Shown here one piece after another: positions 1 to 6,604 of a DNA stretch of 17,327 nucleotides. Source of the stretch: Planctomycetota bacterium. GTDB lineage: Bacteria; Planctomycetota; PUPC01; DSUN01. The DNA is taken from assembly GCA_016872875.1 (NCBI GenBank), contig VGYW01000161.1:1-17327 (forward strand), written 5' to 3'. Every line of letters begins with the position of its first letter. Position 1 is the stretch's first letter. The notes under the pieces are model-generated. The model did no database searches, was not told the origin of the DNA, and saw nothing but the letters and a program-made list of their open reading frames with translations. A program made the position numbers and the translations under genes.

Positions 1-1206
1 GTCGAAGTCGCCGCGCCCGCAGCAGGCGTCGGCCAGCAGGATGCCGCCGTTGCGGAGGTAGCTGCGCAGCGCCGCAACCTCCTCGTCCAGCAGCACGAAG
101 TCGTCGTGCCCGGTCATGTAGAGGAGCGGGTGGTGGAATGCCTCGGTCTTGCGGAGGTCAACGTTGACGCGCTTGAACTGGACTTCGAGGGTGGAGTTGG
201 CGCCGACGTATTTGAGGAGTGCCATGTTGCCCGAGGGGTGGGGGTCCCAGTCCCCGCCGTGGATGACCTGTCCGAAGACGAACTCCTCGCGGGTGGGCTC
301 GCCGGTCTGGAAGTAGACCTTCTCGGCGCCGAGGAAGCGGCCTAGCTCGTGGCTGGCCAGGCAGTAGGCGGTGAGGTTGACGCCGAACTCCTGGGCAGGG
401 ACGGCTTTGACGCGGAAGCCCCAGGGGTGCTCGTGCTGCGCCCAGCCGCAGCTAACGTCGTAGGGGGCGAGGACGACGGCCACGCGGCAGCCGAGGTGGA
501 TCCCGAAGATGTTCGGCACGCCGCTGTAGGGGGGCTTGTTGGGCTCCTGGTAGGTGAACTTCTCGATCTGGTAGTATGCCTGGTAGACGGGGTGGTCGGG
601 GGGCAGTTGGCGCAGCGGCCTCTGGGGGAAGAGCTTCTGGGCGAGGGCCTTGAACGACTCGGTGAAGGGCTGCGCGCCGCAGCAGGCGTCGCCGATGAAG
701 GTCCCGCCGTCGCGCAGATACCAGCGCAGCTTCTCCACGATGTCGTCGCCGAAGGTGAAGTTGTGGTGGCCGGAGATGTAGAGGATGGGCACCTCGGCTG
801 GGCTGAAGGAGAACTCTTCGAGGCTGAGCTCGACGGAGCGGTACTTGACCTGGAGCTTGCTGCCGGCGGTCTGGAGGATGTTGTAGAGGTCGGTCGTGTC
901 GCTCTGCCAATCTAGGTAGGAGAAGCGGCGGCCGTCGTCGGTGGTCTTCCAGACGGGTTTGCCGTAGCGGATTTTGGCGATGAGCGCGGGGGGCGAGGGC
1001 GGGCGCTTCTTCTCCGTGCGGCGCAGCGGCGTGGCGGGCAGGGGCAGTGGCGGGAAGCCCTCGGACGCGCTGACCCGCGATGGCTTGGGCGGGGGCGGCG
1101 GCTCCCAGTCCCCATAGGCCAGGCGCTCGACGAGCACCGCCGAGACACAGAGCACACCGCAGGCAAGGACGAGCCAACACGCCACCGTGGCTACCCGCCG
1201 AAGCAT
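1..1206 (-). CDS. Secreted or membrane-anchored protein with two DUF4159 domains (C-terminus off the window)
   Basis: The frame is open from ATG at 1206 through position 1 (402 codons), so the C-terminal end is missing. A good ribosome site (AAAGGAG, 7 nt before the ATG) fixes the start. Residues 1-28 form a signal peptide or membrane anchor, followed by a Pro-rich linker (35-75). A DUF4159 domain spans about 78-315, and a second copy begins near 325. The motif ILYISGHHNF...DACCG at 141-177 recurs as LLYMTGHDDF...DACCG at 361-397, exactly 220 residues later. The first copy also has the family's 'LAPYDVSCGW' stretch (246-255). DUF4159 has a glutamine-amidotransferase-like fold and is common in Planctomycetota, often near MoxR/DUF58 genes; its function is not established. 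The family call is from memory of its motifs. A promoter candidate lies at 1310-1337. Confidence 0.85.
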   Translation of the reverse strand, partial: MLRRVATVACWLVLACGVLCVSAVLVERLAYGDWEPPPPPKPSRVSASEGFPPLPLPATPLRRTEKKRPPSPPALIAKIRYGKPVWKTTDDGRRFSYLDWQSDTTDLYNILQTAGSKLQVKYRSVELSLEEFSFSPAEVPILYISGHHNFTFGDDIVEKLRWYLRDGGTFIGDACCGAQPFTESFKALAQKLFPQRPLRQLPPDHPVYQAYYQIEKFTYQEPNKPPYSGVPNIFGIHLGCRVAVVLAPYDVSCGWAQHEHPWGFRVKAVPAQEFGVNLTAYCLASHELGRFLGAEKVYFQTGEPTREEFVFGQVIHGGDWDPHPSGNMALLKYVGANSTLEVQFKRVNVDLRKTEAFHHPLLYMTGHDDFVLLDEEVAALRSYLRNGGILLADACCGRGDFD

Positions 1207-1309
1207 GCTACATCTCCTTTGCGCGTGGGCGCACCTCGCTGGCCCCGGCGGCCACGTCGCCGCCGGCGGCCCAGGGCGTGCGCGGACTCCGGCCGCGCGT
1301 TCACGTTAT

Positions 1310-1337
1310 AGTATAGCGCGCTTCCCGCAATTGTCCA
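1310..1337 (-). promoter_or_regulatory. Candidate sigma70-type promoter for the DUF4159 gene
   Basis: Read on the minus strand there is TGGACA (1337-1332), a 16-nt spacer and TATACT (1315-1310). Each box matches the consensus at five of six positions. Transcription would start near 1303 and give a leader of about 97 nt before the ATG at 1206. It is the only AT-rich patch in an otherwise GC-rich gap. No operator was recognised. Confidence 0.5.
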
Positions 1338-1375
1338 GCGCTTTTTCGACTTTTGGGCTTGTCTTCATGAGAGCA

Positions 1376-1450
1376 GGGGATGAATGGATGAATGGAAGGG
1401 TGGATGGGTGTCAGACAATCATCCATTCATCCACCCATCCAATCATCCCC
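1376..1450 (+). repeat. Octamer-type palindrome, copy A
   Basis: This 75-nt imperfect palindrome starts with GGGGATGAATGG and ends with ATCATCCCC. The left arm is tandem ATGAATGG-like octamers, the centre is GTCAGACAAT, and the right arm is the complement. It lies 23 bp past the stop codon of the minus-strand gene at 1474-1914 and upstream of the DUF4159 promoter. About 40 nt around the centre are identical to copy C at 6605-6695. It could form a strong RNA or DNA hairpin, but no T-tract makes it a classical terminator. Confidence 0.9.
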
Positions 1451-1473
1451 TTTCGTGTCGGCCAGTGGCCGCG

Positions 1474-1914
1474 TCAGGGAATCGCCCCGCTGCCCCTGAG
1501 CTTGATGATCTCTACGATGGTCTTGTTGAACTCCTTGACGCACTTCTCGCGGTGGGTGCGTGCCTTCGGGTAGTCGCCGCTCGCGTAGGCGTCGGTGCAG
1601 AAGGCGAAGTTGGTCACTGCCTCCTTGAAGGCCTCGTGGACGCCTTCCGCTCCCTCGGGCGGGGTGAGCTTGAGGATGGCCCTGGCGTGAAGTGCGCCGA
1701 GCTCTTTGGCGTACTGGCAGAGAGCCTTGTCGTAGGGGTGTTTCTCCAACATCACCCCCACCTGAAGGCCGATGCGGGTGATGGTCTCGGCGAGGGTGAC
1801 GTAGGAGCTCACCCGCTCCGCCTTCTTCTTCGCCTCGTCGGCCGCTCCCCCGCGGCTCAGGCCGGCCACGAGCACAAGACACGGAGCAATGACCAATGTG
1901 CAGCGCATTGGCAT
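1474..1914 (-). CDS. Small secreted protein of unknown function
   Basis: This 146-aa protein has a very strong ribosome site, AGGAGGT, six nt before the ATG at 1914; a second ATG two codons later is possible. Residues 1-25 look like a Sec signal peptide (basic start, hydrophobic core 6-19, likely cleavage near GGAA at 22-25). The mature part appears mainly helical and contains three cysteines (C66, C106, C125) and many Lys/Glu residues. No family was recognised; the helical composition with scattered Cys could suit a periplasmic four-helix-type protein, but no heme CXXCH motif is present. The gene follows the isomerase on the same strand, separated by a 93-nt palindrome, so co-transcription is possible but not shown. 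The predicted export and strong ribosome site argue that it is real. Confidence 0.75.
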   Translation of the reverse strand: MPMRCTLVIAPCLVLVAGLSRGGAADEAKKKAERVSSYVTLAETITRIGLQVGVMLEKHPYDKALCQYAKELGALHARAILKLTPPEGAEGVHEAFKEAVTNFAFCTDAYASGDYPKARTHREKCVKEFNKTIVEIIKLRGSGAIP

Positions 1915-1935
1915 ATCGCACCTCCTGGTTCTTCA

Positions 1936-2028
1936 ATCGTCCTCGTCCTCGTCCCTCGTCCTCGACTCTTCTCCCCCCAAAGGGAAGCGAATCGAGGACG
2001 AAGGACGAGGACGAGGGACGAGGACGAT
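1936..2028 (+). repeat. Palindrome built of CGTCCT hexamers
   Basis: The left arm (1936-1970) is a run of CGTCCT units and the right arm (1990-2028) is a run of AGGACG units, separated by about 19 nt. The whole forms an imperfect hairpin about 93 nt long. It fills the gap between the isomerase stop (2036-2038, minus strand) and the ribosome site of the next gene. Its composition is a microsatellite inverted on itself. It may act as an mRNA hairpin between the two genes. Confidence 0.85.
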
Positions 2029-2035
2029 AAGAGGC

Positions 2036-2836
2036 TCAGGCGCCGACGATGCGCCTGACCTGGGCGAGCGAGGCGGCGGAGTCGGTGCCGGCCGACGGGC
2101 TGTACTCCAGGCCAACGAAGCCCTGGTAGCCCGCCTTGTCAATGGCCGAGCAGATGTTCGCGTAGTTGAGCTCGCCCGAGCCGAACTCGTGGCGGCCGGG
2201 CACGTCGGCCGAATGGAAGTGCCCGATGAGGCCGATGTTCTCGGTGATGTTCTGGATCAGGTTGCCTTCCATGATCTGCTGGTGGTAGATGTCGAAGAGA
2301 AGCTTGACGTTGGGGCTGCCGACGGTGCGGCAGATGTCGAAGCCCTCGCGGCTCGACCAGAGGTAGTAGCCCTTGTGGTTCACAAGGGTGTTGAGGGGTT
2401 CGAGGACGATGGTGACGCCGGCCCGCTCGGCGTCGGCAGCCACGGCCTCGAGGCCCGCCACGATGCTGTCGTGCATCTGCCAGGCGGAGAGGCCGGGCTG
2501 GTCGTTGCCCACCGTGGCGATGAGAGTTCCGCACCCGAGGCGGTTGGCCACGGCAAGGCTCTCGCGTGTGGCGGCCACGAAGACGCTTCGCATCTCGGGG
2601 TTCACCAGGATGCCCTTTGGCCAGGCCTGCTTCATCGCGGGGTCCGCGCTGTCCACGCAGATTGCCGCGAGCTCGATGCCAGCTTCCTTCTTCGCGGCGA
2701 GCACGCCGTCGAGGTCGAGGCCGGTCCAGCCCCAGAACTCGAAGGCGGGCAGGCCCGCCTGCTTGACCAGCGCGACCCGCTTCACGAAGTCCTTTTCCTC
2801 GCGGAACAACATGCAGATACAGGCCGAGAGCTTCAT
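2036..2836 (-). CDS. Hydroxypyruvate isomerase (Hyi/OtnI)-family TIM-barrel protein
   Basis: This 266-aa protein belongs to the xylose isomerase-like TIM-barrel superfamily and resembles E. coli Hyi along its whole length. Visible hallmarks are 'ACICMLF' near the N-terminus, LEPLN (metal ligand E146), FDIYHQQIMEGN (D182), GHFHSADVPGRHE (H208, where E. coli Hyi has Gln) and the GLEY glutamate E244. These are the expected divalent-metal site residues and catalytic glutamates. The family interconverts hydroxypyruvate and tartronate semialdehyde, or isomerises related C4 acids; the exact substrate cannot be read from sequence. There is no signal peptide, so it should be cytoplasmic. The start ATG at 2836 has AAGGAAA upstream. 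No glyoxylate or tartronate genes are nearby, so the pathway is unresolved. Confidence 0.85.
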   Translation of the reverse strand: MKLSACICMLFREEKDFVKRVALVKQAGLPAFEFWGWTGLDLDGVLAAKKEAGIELAAICVDSADPAMKQAWPKGILVNPEMRSVFVAATRESLAVANRLGCGTLIATVGNDQPGLSAWQMHDSIVAGLEAVAADAERAGVTIVLEPLNTLVNHKGYYLWSSREGFDICRTVGSPNVKLLFDIYHQQIMEGNLIQNITENIGLIGHFHSADVPGRHEFGSGELNYANICSAIDKAGYQGFVGLEYSPSAGTDSAASLAQVRRIVGA

Positions 2837-2857
2837 CGGTTTCCTTTCTTCCCCCCT

Positions 2858-2963
2858 CTCGTTCCCACGCTCCGCGTGGGAACGACGCCTTGGACGCTCC
2901 GCGTCCTCTCTTCCGACGCAGAGCGTCGGGGATCTGCGTTCCCACGCGGAGCGTGGGAACGAG
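2858..2963 (+). repeat. Hairpin array of the GTTCCCACGC/GCGTGGGAAC repeat type
   Basis: Four hairpins stand in a row: GTTCCCACGC-TCC-GCGTGGGAAC (2861-2883), GGACGC-TCC-GCGTCC (2892-2906), CCGACGC-AGA-GCGTCGG (2913-2929) and GTTCCCACGC-GGA-GCGTGGGAAC (2938-2960). The first and last are also complements of each other, so one long stem (2858-2884 with 2937-2963) is an alternative. Translations such as FPRSAWER and HAERGNE from this element turn up as spurious peptides in many PVC-type genomes (recalled, not searched). It lies between proC and the isomerase gene. Confidence 0.9.
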
Positions 2964-2967
2964 AAGT

Positions 2968-3017
2968 GATCGAATGAGTCGAATCAGTCGAGCAGTTCGA
3001 TCCGCCCGATCGGGGCG
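2968..3017 (-). other. Small stem-loops just downstream of proC
   Basis: Immediately after the proC stop there is an imperfect palindrome CGCCCGATCGGGGCG (3003-3017). Next to it is a GATCGAA/TTCGATC inverted repeat (2968-2974 with 2996-3002). The segment between holds short GTCGA-type repeats. They could end or stabilise the proC transcript, but there is no U-tract, so a terminator is not claimed. Confidence 0.35.
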
Positions 3018-3830
3018 CTAGCCCCTCCCCAGTTCCTTCGACCTCTTCGCCGCGGCCTCGACGGCCTGGATGAGAGCGGCGCGGAGGCCCTTCTCTTCGA
3101 GCACCTTCACCCCCTCGATGGTCGTGCCGCCGGGCGAGGCCACCATGTCCTTCAACTGAGCGGGGTGCTCGCCGGTTTCGAGCAAGAGGCGTGCGGCGCC
3201 GAGTGCGGTCTGGGCGGCCAGCTTGAGGGCAGTGTCGCGCGGCAGCCCGCAGAGCACCCCGCCGTCAGCCAGCGCCTCAATGACCAGTGCTACAAAGGCC
3301 GGCCCGCTCCCGCTCAGGCCCGTCACCGCGTCCAGCAGCGGGTCCGGCAGCAGGAACGCGATGCCGATGGAGGAGAGGATCGCGTGCACAAGCTCGCCAT
3401 CGGCTTCCGTGGCGGCGGAGCCGAGCGCGTAGCCCGACGCTCCACGTCCCACCAGGCACGGGGTGTTCGGCATCACGCGCACCACCCGCGCCCCGGGCGA
3501 GAGCATGCGTTCGAGCTCGGCCAGGGTGATCCCCGCGGCGATGGAGACGACGAGCTTCTCGGCGGTGATGGCCGAGGCCAGCCCTGGCAGCACCTGGCGG
3601 ACCACCGCGGGCTTGAGCGCGACAACGAGCACATCGCTCTCGCGCACGACCTCCAGGTTATCCCCTGTCGCCCGCACCTTCAGCGAGTTGGCGACCTCCG
3701 CCAGGCGGTCCTCGTCGCAGTCGCTCATCAGGATGCTGCTGGGGTGCGCCAGGCTGGCGCCGAGGATGCCGCGGGCCAGCGCCTCCCCCATCTTCCCTGC
3801 ACCGAGAAAGCCGATCCTCTGTTCCACCAC
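3018..3830 (-). CDS. proC: Pyrroline-5-carboxylate reductase
   Basis: This is a 270-aa ProC of normal length; it reduces 1-pyrroline-5-carboxylate to L-proline with NAD(P)H in the cytoplasm. The Rossmann motif GFLGAGKMG is at 7-15, with the family motifs VMPNTPCLVGRG at 119-130, GLSGSGPAF at 171-179 and the P5CR signature region around SPGGTTIEGVKVLE (232-245). Two in-frame GTG codons (3830 and 3827) can serve as start. The first has GGGAG five nt upstream and is chosen. A promoter candidate (TTGCGT-17-TATAGT) lies in the gap it shares with the divergent kinase. No other proline genes are adjacent. Confidence 0.96.
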   Translation of the reverse strand: MVEQRIGFLGAGKMGEALARGILGASLAHPSSILMSDCDEDRLAEVANSLKVRATGDNLEVVRESDVLVVALKPAVVRQVLPGLASAITAEKLVVSIAAGITLAELERMLSPGARVVRVMPNTPCLVGRGASGYALGSAATEADGELVHAILSSIGIAFLLPDPLLDAVTGLSGSGPAFVALVIEALADGGVLCGLPRDTALKLAAQTALGAARLLLETGEHPAQLKDMVASPGGTTIEGVKVLEEKGLRAALIQAVEAAAKRSKELGRG

Positions 3831-3866
3831 AGCGTCTCCCTTCGCATGCGATTGACCTTAGGGCAG

Positions 3867-3895
3867 ACTATACCACAAGGCGGCGCGCCACGCAA
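3867..3895 (-). promoter_or_regulatory. Candidate proC promoter
   Basis: Read on the minus strand, TTGCGT (3895-3890) and TATAGT (3872-3867) are separated by exactly 17 nt. The -10 box matches consensus at five of six positions. Its position fits a leader of about 30 nt before the GTG at 3830. It sits about 40 bp from the opposing kinase promoter, so the two could interfere with or be co-regulated by a factor binding between them. Confidence 0.6.
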
Positions 3896-3935
3896 TCGCC
3901 TGATGCTCACACCACACAGCGCCCACACGTCAAGG

Positions 3936-3964
3936 TTGACACGCGCATGGGGGCGCGATATAAT
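3936..3964 (+). promoter_or_regulatory. Perfect-consensus sigma70-type promoter for the kinase operon
   Basis: TTGACA at 3936-3941 and TATAAT at 3959-3964 are separated by exactly 17 nt, an exact match to the housekeeping sigma consensus in a very GC-rich background. Transcription would begin near 3971, leaving a leader of about 50 nt before the GTG at 4023. No operator palindrome was recognised over the boxes. Confidence 0.8.
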
Positions 3965-4022
3965 CGCCCGCGAAGGAGTGGTTGGGAGCCAAGCGAGGGG
4001 TGCGCCCGGCAAGGACAGATCG

Positions 4023-5333
4023 GTGCCTAAGCTTTACGTGGAACGCGGCTTGCTGCGCGGCCAGGAGCTCTTCCTGGCCGAGGGGAAGGCCTACACCCTG
4101 GGCAGGAGCACCACGTGCGCGCTGGTGCTCGACGACCCCATGACCTCGCGCGACCATTTCGGCGTGACGGTGAAGGACGGCCGCTTCTGGCTGCGCGACC
4201 TGGGAAGCATGAACGGCACATACGTCAACGGCGCGCGGGTGGAGAAGGCGGTTGAGCTGAAGGTCGGCGACCAGGTAGAAGCAGGCGAAACGCTCTTCTC
4301 AGTCCTCGGCGACGACGAGCAGCGAACCGTCGGCGGCATCGTCGGCCGCGACATCGCGGGCTACCGCATCCTCGAGCGCGTCGGGCGCGGCGGCATGGGC
4401 ACCGTCTACAAGGCCCGCCAACTCTCCCTCGACCGCATCGTGGCGTTCAAGGTCCTCTCGCCCAACATGGCGGGCGACAAGGAGTTCATCCAGCGCTTCG
4501 CCGACGAGGTCCGTGCCGCGGCCAAGCTGGCGCACCCCAACGTCGCCAGCGCCTTCGGCGTGGGGCAGGACGGCCCGCTCCATTACTTCGTGATGGAGTT
4601 CATGGCCGGCGGCAGCCTTCAGGAGAAGATCGACCGCGAGGGGCGGGTGGCGCCGGACCGCGCCCTGCCCATTCTGATGGACGTGGCCCGCGGGCTGGCC
4701 TACGCCGAGGAGCGCGGGATCGTGCACCGCGACATCAAGCCCGAGAACCTGATGCTGGACGAGCATGGGGTGACGAAGATAGTGGACCTCGGGATAGCGT
4801 GCGAGCGGAAGGGCCGCCGCAGGGTCTCGCAGTCCGAGGGGGTGTTCGGCTCCGCACACTACATCGCCCCGGAGCAGGCATCCGGCGAGCACATAGACGG
4901 CCGCGCCGACATCTACGGCCTGGGCGCGACCGCCTACCACGCTCTCTCCGGGCGCACGATGTTCTCGGGCGAATCGCAGACCGAGCTCATGCGCAAGCAG
5001 GTGGAGGAGGAGCCCGAGCCGATCGAGAAAGTCGCCCCCTGGCTGCCCAAGAGCCTGTGCGCGGTGGTGACGAAGATGACGGCGAAGGACCCCGACGACC
5101 GCTACGGCTCGGCGAAGGAGGTCCTCGAGGCCCTTCAGAGCCTTGGGGCCGGCGCCACGGCTGCCACGCGGCCGGCCGAGCTACGCCACGTCGCCCAGAT
5201 CGGCGCCCTGGCCGAGAAGCTGAAGACCACGAACCGCTACGCGCGCGAGCGCCGCAACAAGCTCCTCGTCGCCGCCCTGATCGGCGCACTGCTCCTCATC
5301 GCCGCACTGGTCTTCTTCCTCACGCGGCAATAG
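4023..5333 (+). CDS. FHA-domain Ser/Thr protein kinase with C-terminal membrane anchor
   Basis: The 436-aa protein starts at GTG 4023 (AAGGA seven nt upstream); the open frame extends further upstream, but that part overlaps proC and the promoter. An N-terminal FHA phosphothreonine-binding domain (about 1-95) has GR at 27-28, SRDH at 42-45 and NGTYVNG at 64-70. A PknB-type kinase domain (about 114-375) has the glycine loop GRGGMG (121-126), lysine K143, HRDIKPEN (235-242) and APE (282-284). The metal-binding triplet is DLG (255-257) instead of DFG. One transmembrane helix (about 413-433) is followed by only about three residues, so the protein should be tail-anchored with its kinase in the cytoplasm and no outside sensor. 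All catalytic residues are present, so it is probably active. Its substrates are unknown. Confidence 0.93.
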   Translation: MPKLYVERGLLRGQELFLAEGKAYTLGRSTTCALVLDDPMTSRDHFGVTVKDGRFWLRDLGSMNGTYVNGARVEKAVELKVGDQVEAGETLFSVLGDDEQRTVGGIVGRDIAGYRILERVGRGGMGTVYKARQLSLDRIVAFKVLSPNMAGDKEFIQRFADEVRAAAKLAHPNVASAFGVGQDGPLHYFVMEFMAGGSLQEKIDREGRVAPDRALPILMDVARGLAYAEERGIVHRDIKPENLMLDEHGVTKIVDLGIACERKGRRRVSQSEGVFGSAHYIAPEQASGEHIDGRADIYGLGATAYHALSGRTMFSGESQTELMRKQVEEEPEPIEKVAPWLPKSLCAVVTKMTAKDPDDRYGSAKEVLEALQSLGAGATAATRPAELRHVAQIGALAEKLKTTNRYARERRNKLLVAALIGALLLIAALVFFLTRQ

Positions 5334-5345
5334 GACGACGCGGCG

Positions 5346-5669
5346 ATGGTGGACCTGGCCGCATTCGAGGGAGGAGTGCGGATTGCCGTTCGTGCTCAGC
5401 CGAAGGCATCGCGGTCGGCTGTCGTCGGGCATCTGGCCAGGCGGCTGAAGGTGGCGGTGACGGCGGCCCCGACCGAAGGGAAGGCGAACCGCGCTGTCGA
5501 GGAAGTCCTCGCTCGCGCCCTCGGGGTGAGGCGTTCCGCAGTCGCCGTGGTGGCCGGGCACGCGTCCCGCGACAAGCTGGTTCACGTCTCCGGCCTCTCA
5601 CTTCAGCAGGCCCGAGAGCGTCTGAGGTCCTTCTGTGACGATTCGTCCGCGTGTGTCGGACGGGGATGA
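5346..5669 (+). CDS. yggU: DUF167/YggU family protein
   Basis: This is a 107-aa protein of the DUF167 (UPF0235/YggU) family, which has a small alpha/beta fold and no settled biochemical function. The recognisable core is RAQPKASRSAVVG, LKVAVTAAPTEGKAN and the VVAGHASRDKLVHVSG stretch, as in YggU-like proteins. It begins 12 nt after the kinase stop codon and is most likely translated from the same mRNA. In other bacteria this gene often lies beside yggT or yggS; here it follows a kinase. Its TGA stop (5667-5669) lies within the first bases of octamer palindrome copy B, so the last residues (VGRG) may have been reshaped by insertion of the repeat. Confidence 0.88.
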   Translation: MVDLAAFEGGVRIAVRAQPKASRSAVVGHLARRLKVAVTAAPTEGKANRAVEEVLARALGVRRSAVAVVAGHASRDKLVHVSGLSLQQARERLRSFCDDSSACVGRG

Positions 5670-5736
5670 GTGGATGACTGGATGGGTGGATGGATGTCAG
5701 AGAATCATCCATTCATCCACCCATCCAGTCATCCCC
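5662..5736 (+). repeat. Octamer-type palindrome, copy B
   Basis: This 75-nt element starts GGGGATGAGTGG and ends GTCATCCCC, with centre GTCAGAGAAT. It is the same length and orientation as copy A but more diverged in the left arm (ATGAGTGG, ATGACTGG). Substitutions in the left arm are partly mirrored in the right (ACTGG paired with CCAGT), which suggests maintenance of pairing. It overlaps the yggU stop codon and forms the leader of the phosphorylase gene. Confidence 0.9.
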
Positions 5737-5779
5737 TCTTGTTGAGGCAGAGACGTCCAGTTCGTCATTCGGAGGCCCT

Positions 5780-6598
5780 ATGGGCTTATACGAGCGCGTT
5801 CAAGAGGCGGTGGCTGTGGTCCGGCAGACGGCGCCGGAGGGGCCGCAGGTGGCCATCATCCCGGGGACCGGTCTCGACGGGATACTCGACCGCATCGAGA
5901 AGGAGCACGAGATTCCCTTCGAGGCGATCCCCGGCTTCGGCGAGACGACGGCGACGACGCACAAGGCGATGCTGGTCCTCGGCAGGCTCGGCGGCAAACG
6001 CGTCGTCGCCACGGGCGGACGCCACCACGTCTACGAGGGCTTCACAGCCGAGGAGGTGGCCTTCCCTACCCGCGTGCTCCGCGCCCTGGGGGCCGAGGTC
6101 CTCATCGTGTCGAACGCCGCGGGCGGGATGAACCCGCGCTATGGCGCGGGCGACATCATGCTGATCGAGGACCACATTAACCTGATGGGGGTGAACCCGC
6201 TGATCGGGGTGGCGGACGACCGCCTGGGCTCGCGCTTCCCCGACATGTGCGAGGCCTACAGCAGGCGGCTTCTCGCGCTGGCCGAGCGGGTGGCCCTGGC
6301 CGAGGGGGTCAAAGTGCACCAGGGGGTCTACGTAGCGGTGACGGGGCCGAACCTGGAGACGCGCGCCGAATACCGCTTCCTGCGCGCCATCGGGGCCGAC
6401 TGCGTCGGCATGTCCACCGTGCCCGAAGTCATCGTGGGCGTTCAGGTGGGCTTCGAGATTCTCGGAATCACGTGCGTCACGGACCGCTGCCTCCCCGATG
6501 CGTTGGAGCCGGCCGACATCGGCCGAATTATTGCGACGGCGCAAGCCGCGGCGCCCAAACTCACGCGGCTGGTCGAGCGTGTGGTGGCGGAATGCTGA
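5780..6598 (+). CDS. punA: Purine nucleoside phosphorylase, trimeric (PNP/MTAP) family
   Basis: The 272-aa protein splits a purine nucleoside with phosphate to base and (deoxy)ribose-1-phosphate in purine salvage. The start at 5780 follows GGAGG; the frame upstream runs into the repeat and is not used. Family motifs are IIPGTGLDG (26-34), GRHHVYEG (80-87; usually GRFHxYEG), SNAAGGMNP (111-119), TGPNLETRAEYR (188-199; usually GPxFETPAE) and GMSTVPEVIV (210-219). The base-specificity position, Asn243 in human PNP, is Asp here (D235 in TCVTDRCLPD), and the 5'-hydroxyl contact His257 appears to be Ile247. These changes resemble methylthioadenosine phosphorylase, so the true substrate could be adenosine or MTA rather than inosine or guanosine. 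The gene is bracketed by two direct copies of the octamer palindrome. Confidence 0.88.
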   Translation: MGLYERVQEAVAVVRQTAPEGPQVAIIPGTGLDGILDRIEKEHEIPFEAIPGFGETTATTHKAMLVLGRLGGKRVVATGGRHHVYEGFTAEEVAFPTRVLRALGAEVLIVSNAAGGMNPRYGAGDIMLIEDHINLMGVNPLIGVADDRLGSRFPDMCEAYSRRLLALAERVALAEGVKVHQGVYVAVTGPNLETRAEYRFLRAIGADCVGMSTVPEVIVGVQVGFEILGITCVTDRCLPDALEPADIGRIIATAQAAAPKLTRLVERVVAEC

Positions 6599-6604
6599 AG
6601 AACA

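Noticed and set aside
349..915. 188-codon plus-strand frame opposite the DUF4159 gene
   Set aside because: The minus frame has a signal peptide, ribosome site and duplicated domain motifs. The plus frame is a Val/Gly/Glu-rich shadow.
1376..1450. Possible CRISPR repeat or array
   Set aside because: The copies are single, kilobases apart and lack regularly spaced spacers; no cas gene is present.
3165..4022. Extension of the kinase frame upstream to 3165
   Set aside because: It overlaps proC on the other strand and crosses the consensus promoter. The GTG at 4023 has a ribosome site and begins the FHA domain exactly.
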